NCBI RefSeq assembly: GCF_037975245.1
Contig: NC_092572.1
Span: 28,689,989 to 28,753,988, forward strand
DNA length: 64,000 nt
Direction: 5' to 3'
Source of the DNA: Apostichopus japonicus
Lineage: Eukaryota; Echinodermata; Holothuroidea; Aspidochirotida; Stichopodidae
Shown here: one piece after another, positions 21,926-33,715 of the stretch
Layout of the letters: the number at the start of each line of letters is the position of its first letter
Position numbering within the stretch: the first letter of the stretch is position 1
Translations under genes and position numbers: made by a program
Notes under the pieces: model-generated
What the model was told of the DNA's origin: nothing
Databases searched by the model: none
The model's input: only the letters and a program-made list of their open reading frames with translations

Positions 21926-24536
21926 TGCTGATTGAGTGTCCAGAGGTTCAAAACTGGTAAGGAAGGTCTAAAATCCACTGTAGGCGTTTGTCACCTGTAT
22001 CGAACATTACTAGTTCTGCTTTGGTGACATATACCTTACTCTAGAGATCAAACATGATGCTAACCAACTCGAAATCATTTGTGATTCCTAAAGCCGGATC
22101 TCGAAAGAGATACTTTGAACAGACTTTGTTAAATGAAATGGAGTAAATGACAAAGGCAAATGAATAAAATTACAATCGTAGTGAGTTGGAAAATCCAGAA
22201 CAGTGAAGAAACTTCTTATATAACTAATTGAAATTGTAGTGAGTTGAAAATATATATTGCATAGTACAGTCTCTTCAAAAGAGCCTACTACCAGCTTCTA
22301 TATTCCTTCTCTCCTTTTCCAGTTGACACTCTAAAGGATGCATTTCCTTTTCCTTATTCTTAGCAAGAGTTCACCAAACTAAACGTCATCATAGGCACCT
22401 CTTCTTTATAAACTTTGAAATAATCACTGATGTGTATTACTACAAATGAAAGCATCAGTTTGAGGTTTGATGGGGTAGGGAAAGATGCATAAAGCTGGAA
22501 TTACTTACAGTAGCAACATGGTCTACTCATTAGGAAGAGAATACATTTTATTGCCCATTTAACTCGAGGTGCATTGTGTAATGACAATGACAAAGGGGCT
22601 CAATGGGTGGGGGGGGGCATCATGTCAGGACAAGCACAATGGAAGTCAATGGGGGCATTTTGGAAGGACAATGCCAATGGGAGACAATAGGTGGGGAGAT
22701 GAAGGACATGGTAGGGGATAGCTGAGAAGGTAACAGACATGCTGTGGTCTGTTGTAAAAAATGCCTGAACTGGCCACCATTAGGACAATTCCATTTGCGA
22801 GCTAGTCTTGGGTTTTGTGTAATGGTCCAAAACTGTCTGCCATAAATGGTTAGTTACAGCTGCAAAGTTCTACAGAACCCATATACTGAGATGGACTCTT
22901 ACTCCATTCAGACGGAGGCAAATCACCAAACAACAAAACAATTTAGTTTCTTGAATCACAATTTATTAACAGCAGGCACTTTAATAAAAGATTAAATGGA
23001 CAAAGTATTATCTACAGTACAAAGAATAAGACAAGAGGTGAGTTTCCCATAAGAAAGAGATTTGATAAAGTGAAAGAGAAAATGAAAACGGAGAAAATTT
23101 GATTTGAAAAACAAACGGTACATTTCTGTTTCTGTTCTTTTCTTTGAGAATGGAAAGGTAAAAAGAGACATCTTTACAGGAGTAGATGTAAACACTTCAC
23201 TTCTACAATATGGTTTACTTTGTTACTTTTGAATAACTTGAATGCCTCCAATTGGAGAACACTCTGGGTTTACAAACATGGCTTTTAAAAAAAAAAACAG
23301 CTGGAAATGTGACAGATCAAAATGTGAGAACACAATAGACAGACAAAATTAACCCACTCGAACGTTAGTTCAAACATTCCAAAATATTTTTACTACGTGA
23401 TAAGAGTTTTATGGGATTAAATCGACTGCAATTGTGCTTTGTTCATTTTACCTGTCTTCAACTCTTTTTGTCAGCGTCTGAGACGAACAAAGGATAGATT
23501 GACAGATGGTTTACATCGAAAATAGAATGATTTCTTTTCATAAAGTTGTGACAAATATTCCTGGATTGAATTTGAAGAATTTTTTTCAAAAGAAGATGCG
23601 GATATTGATCCATTTCAGGATAATGAATGGTCCTTGTTTAGTTTTAAATCAAATATTTAAATGAGCTAGGCTAGATATCATTTTGTACAAAATCATATTA
23701 ATAGAGATGATATATAATTGATAATTTTTTACAGCAGAAATTATGCGGCATTGAAATAAAATAGTTTTGTGAAATACTTTTTGAAATTCAATACTCACTG
23801 ACAATCATTAAACTTTTTCATATTTTGCCTTCTTCTACATAGATGTTGTTTTCATGATTCATGTGAACCCAAAAGATCCATCTATTTACTTCCTCTTTGA
23901 CCATATTTTGTCAAGAAACTACAGTTATTTTGATCTACTGTCATCTTGATTTGAATAGTAATCTGTCCATTCGGTAAATCTGTCGACACGCAACAACGTG
24001 AGAACTGCTTGATTAGGTGGCAGTAGAAGACATTAACAAACTAGATCCCTGGTGACCATTTTTTGGATGTCTAGCATATTTAGGGGTAATACTGACCAAT
24101 GACCATTGCATTGTTATGCTGAACCTTTAAAGATTATTGGCATTCAATAATCTCGAATGGGCTAATAAATTAACTCAATGATGGTTAAAAAATTAATACC
24201 CATTTGAAATCCTGAGATAGGCATGTGCGTTGAGATTGCCTAACATTTTGGGTTATTTGGACACAAAAGTTTGGGCAGAAATGTTTGTGTGTGCAGGGTG
24301 AGGATTAAATAATTTGTCAGATCGACTGTCTTTAAAATCCACTATGAAATGATTACATCTGTTATTCTGAAATTTTCTTGTTAATTACTGTAATTCTAGG
24401 CAATGATTTTGAGAATGAGAACTAGCAATAACTAGAAATAAAAAATAAAAATATTCAAAAAATGACTTAATATACTGGTTGGTGATAAAGCAGAAATAAA
24501 TAATAAAAAATTAAAAAAAACAGTCACCAAACTCTA

Positions 24537-24550
24537 GATGCCATGGTAAC
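24537..24550. promoter_or_regulatory. X-box-like (RFX) motif
   Basis: GATGCCATGGTAAC differs by one base from the idealised RFX palindrome GTTGCCATGGTAAC. RFX factors drive ciliary genes in animals, and both flanking genes are cilium-linked. The site is about 2.9 kb upstream of ANKS3 and 20 kb from DNAAF8, so a role is only a possibility. Confidence 0.3.
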
Positions 24551-26070
24551 AAGCTCCAAGATGCCAAATGAAAAATAGGAATAAATACTATTTATCAGGA
24601 AGAAGGAAAACAATACTGCATGATTAGTGAAAAACTTCTATACAAAAACAATATTAATACTGTGTCTGAACATAACTTATGATCAAAGGAAAAGTTGAGT
24701 TTAATCTTACCTTTTTTTCTCTTTTTTTTTTTATTGTGCTAACTTTCTCTCTTAAATATTTACATCTTGTAATAGGAAAATGAATATTCATTCAAGGTTA
24801 TTCTGATGAATGTGACTTGACCCAAACACGATATATCCTGAACGATATGAACTTTGTAATAATATTTTTTTAAGAATCTGCGATCACTGCCGGTGAAAAT
24901 TTTGTCATGCTGTGCTTCCATAGATATACACTGTAGGGAATAATTCAGTGTTTAAATCTTGAGTAGCAAAATGATAAATCAACCACATAATGCAACATTT
25001 TTGAAACAAAATGGTTAATTAACAAATTATAATGTCAACATTTCAACAGTTTGCAGCAAAATAATGATTTACACAAAATTGCAGAAAAAGATCCTAACAA
25101 TTGGACAGCAACTTAATAAAAAAATAAAAAAACATAAAAGTTCCTTCCTTAAATTTAACTGTACTTTTTTGAGCTTGTTTGAAATTTTGTTATTTATGTA
25201 CTTCCTTTCAAAAGAATAAGATATTAAATTGCTTCTTTTTTTTAAAGAGGTAGAGATGCCGAAACTCTGTAAACTCTAGTAAATTTTGACATGAAAGCGA
25301 CCATCAATTTAACTGAAATGGCGGGGGTAATCAAAGTAGTGAAATTTGAATCAAGTATGTAATGTCACTTGGAATCCTTCCGTTAGAATATGTTACAAGC
25401 AGTAATGGAAATTAAAACTTACTTTAATATAAAATATCCACACAGTATGAATGATTGCGTGATTTGTACACATAACTGTCGAAAAAATATGTGCAGTGCA
25501 ATGTCATCCTAAAAGACATTTTAAAATAGTCAATACTATGCAGTGAATTGTCATAAATGAAATATTTATTAGATTAAATGCTTAATAACATTAAAAAAAT
25601 AAAAAAGCAAAAAGGAAAAAAGTAAGAGGGTAAAAAATAAAAAAGTTTAAATGTTTAGTACTACCCAAAGTTATACAAAGTACTCGCTGCAGCATAAAAG
25701 TACATGGAAGTGTATGAAATCAGCGTATGCGGGCCACATTGGTAGGCTATATGGTTAGGACTTAAAAAATTGTACTAGATAACAAAATGCCCCCCTCACC
25801 CTCTTCATCCACTACTTACTAAAAGAAATTCTCTAAAATAATACTGAAACACTGGCTGATGAAAATACTTTTTCACTTGTGCCCTCTCCCCTACCCATCC
25901 TCAACCCATGCCCACTCCCCCAACCCCAAAGTAAAGCATTTGGTCACTAACAGTTTAACGGTTAAGTTTTGGATATCGTGCCAAATGTAATGATCACTGA
26001 TACAAACCTTCCGAAGCCAAAGTGTTAAACTTATTATTGAAAAATCACAACAAAAAAAATTCCCTGTTGT

Positions 26071-26735
26071 GGGGGGCAGGGTGGGGGAGGGGGGAGTATG
26101 TACTGTAAGAATGAGTAATATTCAAAACAGTTTCCATCAACGATTTTCACATCTGAAATAAAAGGTCCTTATGAATGTCCTTCTGAGTATTTTTGTTTTG
26201 TTGGGTGGGTTGGGGATGGGGGGATGGGGGGAGGGGTTTGAATGGGCAGAATTGACATCTTTTATTGAATGATTTGTGTTTGTTTTCACCTTACCCATCA
26301 CATACTCCTCCACCTCCCCCCCCAGGTCCGCCCTGCCACCCCTCCCACCCCTCCTTTTCTGCTAGTTGTATTATCAATTGATACTGAGTCATATTAGTGA
26401 TCAATACTCTTTAAGAATTCGAACACAAAGAGAATGCATAAAATTTATCTTTTGATTCATTTACATATTATGATGGAACAAGACAAATGGTGAATACTCA
26501 CTTTAATACATTGCTTTGGCACTTTGCACTTAAAACCTATACAATTACTGTACACAACATCATAACAAAATGTAGTGCAGTATACAGTGTCCAGAACAAC
26601 AGATATTGTCATGCTTTTTCAAAGTGTATGTACAAGAAAATCCTGTGTTTTTTCTTCTTGTTGTTTTCATTCTGTTCCATCTGCTTTGTTTTGGCTTTTT
26701 TTTGGGGGGGGGGGTGGTGGGGTGGGGTGTGGGAA
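26071..26735 (+). other. Cluster of G-rich runs with quadruplex potential
   Basis: Three separate stretches on the plus strand contain four or more runs of at least three G within about 35 bases: 26071-26094, 26203-26237 (GGGTGGGTTGGGGATGGGG and onward) and 26704-26733. A C-rich tract lies at 26310-26350. They sit just downstream of the Tigger ORF stop. Confidence 0.55.
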
Positions 26736-26889
26736 GGTTGGTTCGATTTTTCACAACACCAACAATTTAGAGCTGTAGCAGGCTCAGAAACAAACAACAA
26801 TCATAAATTTGAAGTTTTCCTACTCAAAGCCTGACGGAAGTTAGCCATATCAATTTACAGTAACTTCACACACTTAAATCTACAGTATC

Positions 26890-29814
26890 TTACAGACAAT
26901 GATGACAGAACCATTCGACAGAATGAATTTCTCTTTCGCTCATATCATGTATGTCTGCAATATCAGTGCATCCCTTATGGAACCAGCGAGGGCACCATTC
27001 GCAACCCACCCAGTCGTCATCATCGTCACGGTAACACTGCTCGCAGATGTCGCAGATATTTTCGTCTACCAGGGTCCAGTCGTCTTCCTGGCCCTTCCCT
27101 TTTGTCTGTCCTGTAGGATCTTCTTCATAATAACTTTTTTTCTTCCCACTCTTTTTCATAAACTTCAATTTGATCTTCTTTTCCATTGGCCTGGTGTCTG
27201 TTTCCTCTGTTCTCTCAGCTTCCACCTGGTTGCTGGTCCCTTCTCCATCCTCATTACTGGCAATTAGTACCCCTTCTAGTGCACCTGAAGCTTCTGCTGC
27301 ACTTGGTGGTTGCTCTCGAACTTCAACTTCTATTGGCAAGTCTCCATCTTTTGAGAGACGTGTCACTTCTCCATCCGTGGCAGGTCTTTCCCCTTCACTG
27401 ACATCTACGTCATCACCCAACTCCATCACTACATCTCCTGTGTGCTGTTCCTCCCAGGTCTCATTCACCATTGCCAATGCCTCTTTCATGTTGCTTAACA
27501 ACTCAGCCTCTTCCCCATCAGGTAATAATTCATCTGTTGCCAAGGAGGTTGGTAGCACTTCCATTTGCTCTAGACTAGGCATTTCTAAACTTTCTGGAGT
27601 TTCTGATGTACTGGGTGGACTTGGAAATTTCAAACTATCATCCAATCCCAACTGTACCAGAGTGTTCGCTATCACCGGACTTCCATCTGGTGGTTTGCTG
27701 AGTGCTGGCCCATCTTCTGATCTATCTGGAGGTTTGCTGAGAGCTGGCCCCTCTTCTGATCTATCTGGAAGTTTGCTGAGAGCTGGCCCCTTTTCTAATG
27801 CTGCCTCAATACCCTGTTCCTCTTCATCCATCACCTCAGTAGCAACACTTTGCTGTTGATCTCTCCCTACACTGGTAACTGTTGCATGGACAACTCTCGC
27901 ATCATTCTTTCCTGATGCTGTCTTTTCTGCTCTTTCTGGTAAATCAGCCATCAATTTTCTACAGACTGGTCGTTTCACTCGACTTTTCTGCTTTGCGTCC
28001 TCCAATCTCTTTGCCCTTTCTTTCTGCAGCCTTACTTTCTCCACTTTCCTGGCCTCTCTGATAACCTTTTTCTCCCGTCTGGTCCTTTCGAGTTCTGCCT
28101 TCGCAGATAGCTTGTCTTCCAAATACTGCCGGTACTTCTTTCCTGAGATGGCTTTTGGTAGCTGTTTGGTGGCTTTGGCAGGACGGCGTGATTCTGGAGC
28201 CTTTGGGTACCGTAAATATTTGTCTAAAGACGGACTCACATAAGCAGAGGTTAGTACTGGTCGTCTAGTCGGAGAAGATGGAATGGCGGGAACTGCTGCT
28301 GGTGGAACCGTTTCAGAATCTTTGTTGGCTTCTTGGAGTTTCAATTTTTTCCAAGTATTGAACAACTCGTCCGTCTCGATATCAAATCCCTCACGCAACC
28401 GTCGCTCAAACACCCATATTTTCTCTGGGGTGAAGGTGCCTTCGAGTGCTTTCCGGGCCATAGTAGCTGCCACATTATTTACTACCTGGACTGGAACACG
28501 TACCCTATTGTCAGGCTGTTGGTGGGGAGAGGTAGCTTCTTCAGAAAATTCACCTATTGGAGACAAGATTGGCATATCATAATCAGAGATGCGAGCTATC
28601 TCTTGTGAGCGGAAAATTTCGGACGGTGCCACTTTGGCTTTGTCAAATTCTTTAGTGAAAGGATACAACCCTGCAGCTCGGAACCCATTGGCAGCAATCT
28701 TGGGCACTGCACTTTGCCTCCAAGCTTTGTAGAATATGCAAGCAAATGTTTGTTTCGTCACATTTTGTCCAGGGTTATCAATTTGCCATTGCTGGACTTC
28801 CTTCTTCCAGTATGTCTTGACACTCTTGAAGAGACTGAGGTCGCACGGCTGCAGGATGTGGGATGCATGAGCCGGAAAGCAGAATAGAATCACTTTGTTC
28901 TCTGAACAGAAATTTGCAGTCTCCAGGTTGATGTGGCTCCTGTGTCCATCCATGAAGAGAATCACAGGAAATTTGATATTAGCTTGCTTTAACACCGGCA
29001 CAAAGTGGTTTGCAATCCATTCATAGAAAACTTCTTGGTCAATCCATCCCGATTCACTTCTTCCGAGAAACCAGTTGTCAGGAGCTCCTCTCAGGGGATT
29101 GTACTTGAAACGTTGGCCAGGGAAAATTAGCATTGGAGGCACATACATTCCTGCTGCGTTCATGCAAGCCAGGACCGTTATCTGACTCTTATCAGAGTTT
29201 GTCAGCTGGTACACTGTTTTACATCCTGTAGGTGCCAAGACTTTCATTGTTTTGCCATTCAGAGGGAAGCCACTTTCGTCGCAGTTGAACATACGGGATG
29301 GATCATCCATTATATCAAGGCCACCTTCTTCCTCCGTGAGATAATTCTCCAACTCTACATACCAAGCCTCCAGTTTTTGTACTGTCAGCATAGCCCTCTC
29401 TTTTCCCAATGATTCTCCGAGGCGCTCACTAAGCCCAGGGTGTCTTCTTTTAAATCTGCGAAACCAGTCATTTCCTGGGGTGTTATTTGTGAATGGATTT
29501 TGCCTGCCGTCTTCATCCAGTATTTTCTTTACCATCATTCTTAGCTGTTGCCTTGTCTGGCCATATCCAATCCTGGACATATTCTTCAACCACTCTGCAA
29601 GTTTTTTCTCTTCCGCTGTTGTGAGGACGGGACTGGGACCTTGGGTAGTAAACAGAGGAGACCTACCACTGAGTTTGTCTATGAGGGTAGTTCGTGGTAT
29701 ACCATAGTCTAACGATGCTCTACGCATGCTACATTCTTTGTTCCTCACTTTCAGTACGGCGGCCTCTAAACTCTCCCAGCTGTAAGCTCTGTATTTCCCT
29801 CTGCTTCTTGGCAT
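26890..29814 (-). CDS. pogo/Tigger-type transposase with C-terminal PHD finger
   Basis: A single uninterrupted 974-codon frame. In order: a Psq-type helix-turn-helix (about residues 10-50, SWESLEAAVLKV..RRASLDYGIP), a CENP-B-type DNA-binding domain (about 65-135, NDWFRRFKRRH), and a DDE_1 catalytic core with candidate acidic residues D179 (NCDESGF), D289 (LFMDGHRSH) and D325 (ILQPCDLSLFK). A basic coiled region, an acidic Ser/Pro-rich region with three tandem GPALSK-type repeats of 13 residues, and a PHD finger follow (C921, C924, C938, C941, H946, C949, C970, C973). Pogo-family transposases cut and paste at TA sites; several have been domesticated in animals. A splice-acceptor-like TTCCCTTCTCAG lies directly before the ATG. 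No terminal inverted repeats were found by eye, so an active transposon and a domesticated gene are both possible. Confidence 0.9.
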   Translation of the reverse strand: MPRSRGKYRAYSWESLEAAVLKVRNKECSMRRASLDYGIPRTTLIDKLSGRSPLFTTQGPSPVLTTAEEKKLAEWLKNMSRIGYGQTRQQLRMMVKKILDEDGRQNPFTNNTPGNDWFRRFKRRHPGLSERLGESLGKERAMLTVQKLEAWYVELENYLTEEEGGLDIMDDPSRMFNCDESGFPLNGKTMKVLAPTGCKTVYQLTNSDKSQITVLACMNAAGMYVPPMLIFPGQRFKYNPLRGAPDNWFLGRSESGWIDQEVFYEWIANHFVPVLKQANIKFPVILFMDGHRSHINLETANFCSENKVILFCFPAHASHILQPCDLSLFKSVKTYWKKEVQQWQIDNPGQNVTKQTFACIFYKAWRQSAVPKIAANGFRAAGLYPFTKEFDKAKVAPSEIFRSQEIARISDYDMPILSPIGEFSEEATSPHQQPDNRVRVPVQVVNNVAATMARKALEGTFTPEKIWVFERRLREGFDIETDELFNTWKKLKLQEANKDSETVPPAAVPAIPSSPTRRPVLTSAYVSPSLDKYLRYPKAPESRRPAKATKQLPKAISGKKYRQYLEDKLSAKAELERTRREKKVIREARKVEKVRLQKERAKRLEDAKQKSRVKRPVCRKLMADLPERAEKTASGKNDARVVHATVTSVGRDQQQSVATEVMDEEEQGIEAALEKGPALSKLPDRSEEGPALSKPPDRSEDGPALSKPPDGSPVIANTLVQLGLDDSLKFPSPPSTSETPESLEMPSLEQMEVLPTSLATDELLPDGEEAELLSNMKEALAMVNETWEEQHTGDVVMELGDDVDVSEGERPATDGEVTRLSKDGDLPIEVEVREQPPSAAEASGALEGVLIASNEDGEGTSNQVEAERTEETDTRPMEKKIKLKFMKKSGKKKSYYEEDPTGQTKGKGQEDDWTLVDENICDICEQCYRDDDDDWVGCEWCPRWFHKGCTDIADIHDMSEREIHSVEWFCHHCL
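26890..29814 (-). mobile_element. Tigger/pogo (Tc1-mariner superfamily) element, ends not located
   Basis: The coding part is intact and free of stops, suggesting a recent arrival or purifying selection. Its insertion lies between the divergent promoters of ANKS3 and DNAAF8. Element boundaries and TA duplication could not be assigned, so coordinates are those of the ORF. Confidence 0.7.
27680..27800 (-). repeat. 39-bp coding repeat in the Tigger ORF
   Basis: Three in-frame 39-bp units each encode a 13-residue motif of the form GPALSKPPDRSED. This is a recent internal expansion in the linker between the catalytic domain and the PHD finger. Confidence 0.85.
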
Positions 29815-30769
29815 CTGAGAAGGGAATGAAGAACAAGATGCTTAGGTGTTACAAATTAACCAGAAAGAGGAGCGTTTAGTGAAAGGTACCAAGAATCACT
29901 TATCATGTTGACAAAGTTTAACTCTGTTTAGTGTCATAGTTTAACCAAACAGCCAGTTGGGTTTGTGATTCCTTGGGATACAATGTACTAAAAATTCAAA
30001 ATAACTATCTGACTTAGGTAGAGCAAGTGAGTTAAATTTGTACAAGAATTAAGTGAGAGTAAGAAAAGATTAGCAATATACAGTTTTTTTTGTTGTTGCA
30101 CTCCCTTGTGGGCATCAACCAATTCAATCCCTGGTACGGATTTTACAGTAAAGAGTTTTATTTCAAAATGTTTCAATAGCCAGTAAGAACAATCTTCCTA
30201 TGTGAAATATAGATAAAGTAAAAGTCATGTAGTACTAATCACAGAGAAAATGGCCAATGTTGAACCACTTTGAGATAACTTGTTGACCCCTTGAGGCAAA
30301 TTTATGCCCATTTGAGATATCCTGTTGACCCCCTAAATAGCTCAGAAGGTGAAAAGTGATAGTTTGACTGCAGGTTTAAAGCAACACTCTCAAAGCAGAT
30401 TTCATTTCCTGGAAGATTGTATGTTTTGTGCAACTCCTCCAGAGACCCTTAATTCACAAAACTAAAATGAATTTGACCATTTTTTAGCCCAATTTATGGT
30501 TTTTGAGCTAAAATTTTAACCCCTACCAAAAAAAATGGTCCCAAAAACATTTAGTGCACACAAACTGGCTCAAAAATATATTTGCCCCCAAAAAATTGAG
30601 TCCCAAGAAATGGTGGCAGAAAAAAATATTGGGCTTCACAATTCCAGGCCTAAAGAATGTGTCCCAACATGCATTTGAGGTGGAAATGAAATTTGTGCCC
30701 ACCCTGTCCAAAAATGAACGGATTTCTGTTTGGCCCACATTGTACCAATCAATGTAGGCCTGCCTAATT
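29815..30769. other. Intergenic DNA upstream of the Tigger ORF
   Basis: No gene is recognised. Probably contains the 5' end of the Tigger element. The stretch 30530-30720 gives overlapping open frames on both strands, but neither shows domain signatures. Confidence 0.5.
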
Positions 30770-31510
30770 GTTGTACATACTATATGTACATGTAGTTACA
30801 CCACCATACCAAGTATAAACTCAATCAGACTATACAGCTGCAGAGATATTGACCTTTAACAATTTTCTGTTAAGCCCAGCCCACTCACTAAATATTCATG
30901 AGATGGAAACCAAAGCTAATAGGGCACATCTACTTATCATGGGGTACCAAGTACAGTAGGATGTGATTCAACTTGTGTTTCTTGAGATATCATGTTTACA
31001 AGAAGTTCTCGACAATTTCCCATTAAGCCCCACCGCTCATGAATATTAACGAGGTAGAAACTACAGTACTGTTGCAAAGAACATACATACTTACTATGTA
31101 GTTACATCACCATACAGTACCAAGAATGAACTAAATCGGACATATGATTGCAGAGATATTGACATTTTACAAATTTTCTGTTAAGTCCCCTCATTAATAT
31201 TCAAGATATGGAAACGAAAACAGAAGGGCCCATCTACACATAATGGTGCATGTACCTACCATGTGTGAGATTGACTCAACTTGTGGTTGTTGGCATATCA
31301 TGTTTACAAGCTGTTTTCCACAATTTTCAAGCCCCATCCACTCATGAATATTAATGAGGTAGTTGTTGTTGCAATGAACTTGTACTATACTTGTACTTAC
31401 ATCACTATACCAAGTACGAACTTATTCGAACACAAGGTTTAGCTGGATATTACCATGATAACAATTTTACATTAAGGTACGCCCATTAATATGCATGATG
31501 ATCTCATAAC
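30770..31510. repeat. Dimeric tandem repeat of about 305 bp
   Basis: Two related monomers of about 150 bp alternate. One has TGTAGTTACACCACCATACC followed by GCAGAGATATTGAC and TTTTCTGTTAAG; the other has GATATCATGTTTACAAG followed by CTCATGAATATTAA. The first monomer recurs at about 30789, 31098 and 31400, giving about two and a half dimer units. No coding potential. Confidence 0.75.
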
Positions 31511-33290
31511 TAGTAAGTAATTTTGGGCTCTTCTTTTTGATGTGCCACATAAGATCAACGTGTTTGCATACAGATAAGGTTTAGAGACCACCTTACTTTT
31601 GTAATTTAACCTGTAGGTCAATGACAGTTATGTTTAGAATACCACCAGACCATACAAACATACTCTTGTGTGACTTTATTTAACCGTGATTTTATTGGTT
31701 AATGAACTCTTCACTTCAACAACAATGGAAACCATAGTAGTACGGTAAATTCTCCCCCTCAACTTGCAATAAGTGCACAGATACTATATTATGTACAGTG
31801 AATCAACATGCATCATCAATTTTACAAGAGAGCTACTTGAAATTCTCAAGTTCTACACTAGAAAGATATTATATCACAGTGTTTTCACAATCAGTTTTCT
31901 AAAACTGTGGGCTCTACGATATTCCGAAATCTTGTGGAAAGACGATATTTTTCCTTGAAATTAAATGTGCCATTTTCTAACGTTTCACTCATGATCCTGA
32001 AACATGAGGGTAAGTTATAGTACACTGGAAGGACACACAGTAACAAGTAAAACTGATGAAAATAATTACTACTTAAACCATTAAAAGACCTTAATAATTA
32101 AGGCTATTAACTGGATAAATGCAAGTACAGTTCACCATTGGCTAGTATACTTCATAGAAGAAAGAAGGAAACAACCCTTTTAGTTGTACGGTGAGTGGAA
32201 AGGGAAACTTGATTTTAGCAAGTACTCGATCAGATGTTTAAGCACGAGTTAACACTGAATTATTGTGGAAGTTTAGGCCTGGTTCTTTTCATCACAAATG
32301 ATACTGTAAATATATCATACTGTTGTATGAGCATTTCCAGAGTACAGTGAAGTCCAACTGTCAGTATGGTACATACAGTACAGTATACAGTGTGGTATCG
32401 TAATCATCAAAACGGTTTCAAATTCAATGAATTTAAAATGAAAATAAACTTTACCAAGTTAATACAGATTGGTTTACAATAATGGATCTGAACCAAATTT
32501 TGACTTTTGCAACAGTCTATCTAATACTGTAGTATAGATCTACTGTATATTCTTGAACTTCTAATTGCACCACAAAAATGCACCAAATATTTAACTGATT
32601 GCAGTTAATCGCTGTGCGATGTGCTCAGTCAGCCTAAATTATCCAATTAATAAACACCCATTAATATGCAAATTTATGGTAAGTGTACCTTATGCAGTAC
32701 AATCCTTTCCTATGAAATACTTTTAATTTACTGACATTAATTTCAGAAAATAATAAAAGCAAAAACAAACGAAACAGCTGTTGTACGAAAGTTTGCAACC
32801 TAGGTTAAGAATTTTAAAATCCATTTATCACTGAGTAGAGTGATCAGGCTCAGAGAATGCACACTCTGACATAGTGATCAATTAACTAATTAAAAGTGTG
32901 TAAGTTTCGAATGGATATATTATCAGTTTCCTTATAACGATTCAACTTTAACACAGGTCTGACAGTAATTTAAAGTATCATGCCACAGTAAAATTGTGAA
33001 ATATTTTCAAAAGTGACTTCCCTTGGGGTTCTAACCCCCCCCCCCCCATGATTGTGAAACTGAATATAATTGGATAAATGTCATTTTTGAGGCTGGAAGT
33101 TAGCCCTGGAAGTCAGTTTGAGTTAGCTATGCTCAGCTGTAGCCACATACACATGGATGCATGTGGGAGAATTCAAATATATATCTGATAACTTGGGTCA
33201 GTCCAAGTGTTAGCAGAGTCTATGTAATTTGTATCATTGCATGTTTTACCATTTCAAAGACCAGTTTCCAAATGAGAAAGCAATACATTA
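31511..33290. other. Intergenic DNA, nothing recognised
   Basis: AT-rich sequence with short frames only, plus a run of C near 33040. A sequence near 32343 (CAGTGAAGTCCAACTGTC) looks like a DNA-transposon terminus, but no partner was found. Confidence 0.5.
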
Positions 33291-33715
33291 CTCATAGGTT
33301 CTTCTGTGTTAACATTAAGGTACTAACTACTGTAGGCTTATAACATAACACTATACTTCTGTGTTAATATTAAGGTACTGTACCTACAGTACTACATGAA
33401 GGCTTATAACATAATACTGTACTTATGTTTTAATATTAAGGAACCTATTACATGAAGGCTTATAACATAATACTGTGCCTATGTGTTAATATTAAGCAAC
33501 CTTCTACAGGAAGGCTTATAACGTAATACTGTGCCTATGTGTTAATATTAAGGAACCTGCTACATGAAAGCGTATAACATAATACTGTGCCTATGTGTTA
33601 ATATTAAGGAACCTGCTACATGAAAGCGTATAACATAATACTGTGCCTATGTGTTAATATTAAGGAACCTACTACATGAAGGCTTATATCATAATACTAT
33701 AATTCTGTGTTAACA
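33291..33715. repeat. 57-62-bp tandem repeat, about seven copies
   Basis: Units contain GTGTTAATATTAAGGAACC, then a CTACATGAA..GCTTATAACATAATACTGT segment. The central copies are near-identical and the outer ones degenerate, as expected for an array expanding from the middle. Confidence 0.85.

Larger units (their letters stand above)
21926..26889. other. AT-rich intergenic DNA between ANKS3 and the Tigger element
   Basis: No gene is recognisable. The interval includes the ANKS3 upstream region, long A/T-rich tracts (22.9-25.7 kb), an X-box-like site at 24537-24550, and G-rich and C-rich runs between 26.07 and 26.74 kb. Confidence 0.6.

Noticed and set aside
27170..27859. 229-codon open frame on the plus strand
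   Set aside because: Exactly antisense to the Ser/Pro-rich part of the Tigger ORF, whose composition makes the opposite strand poor in stops.
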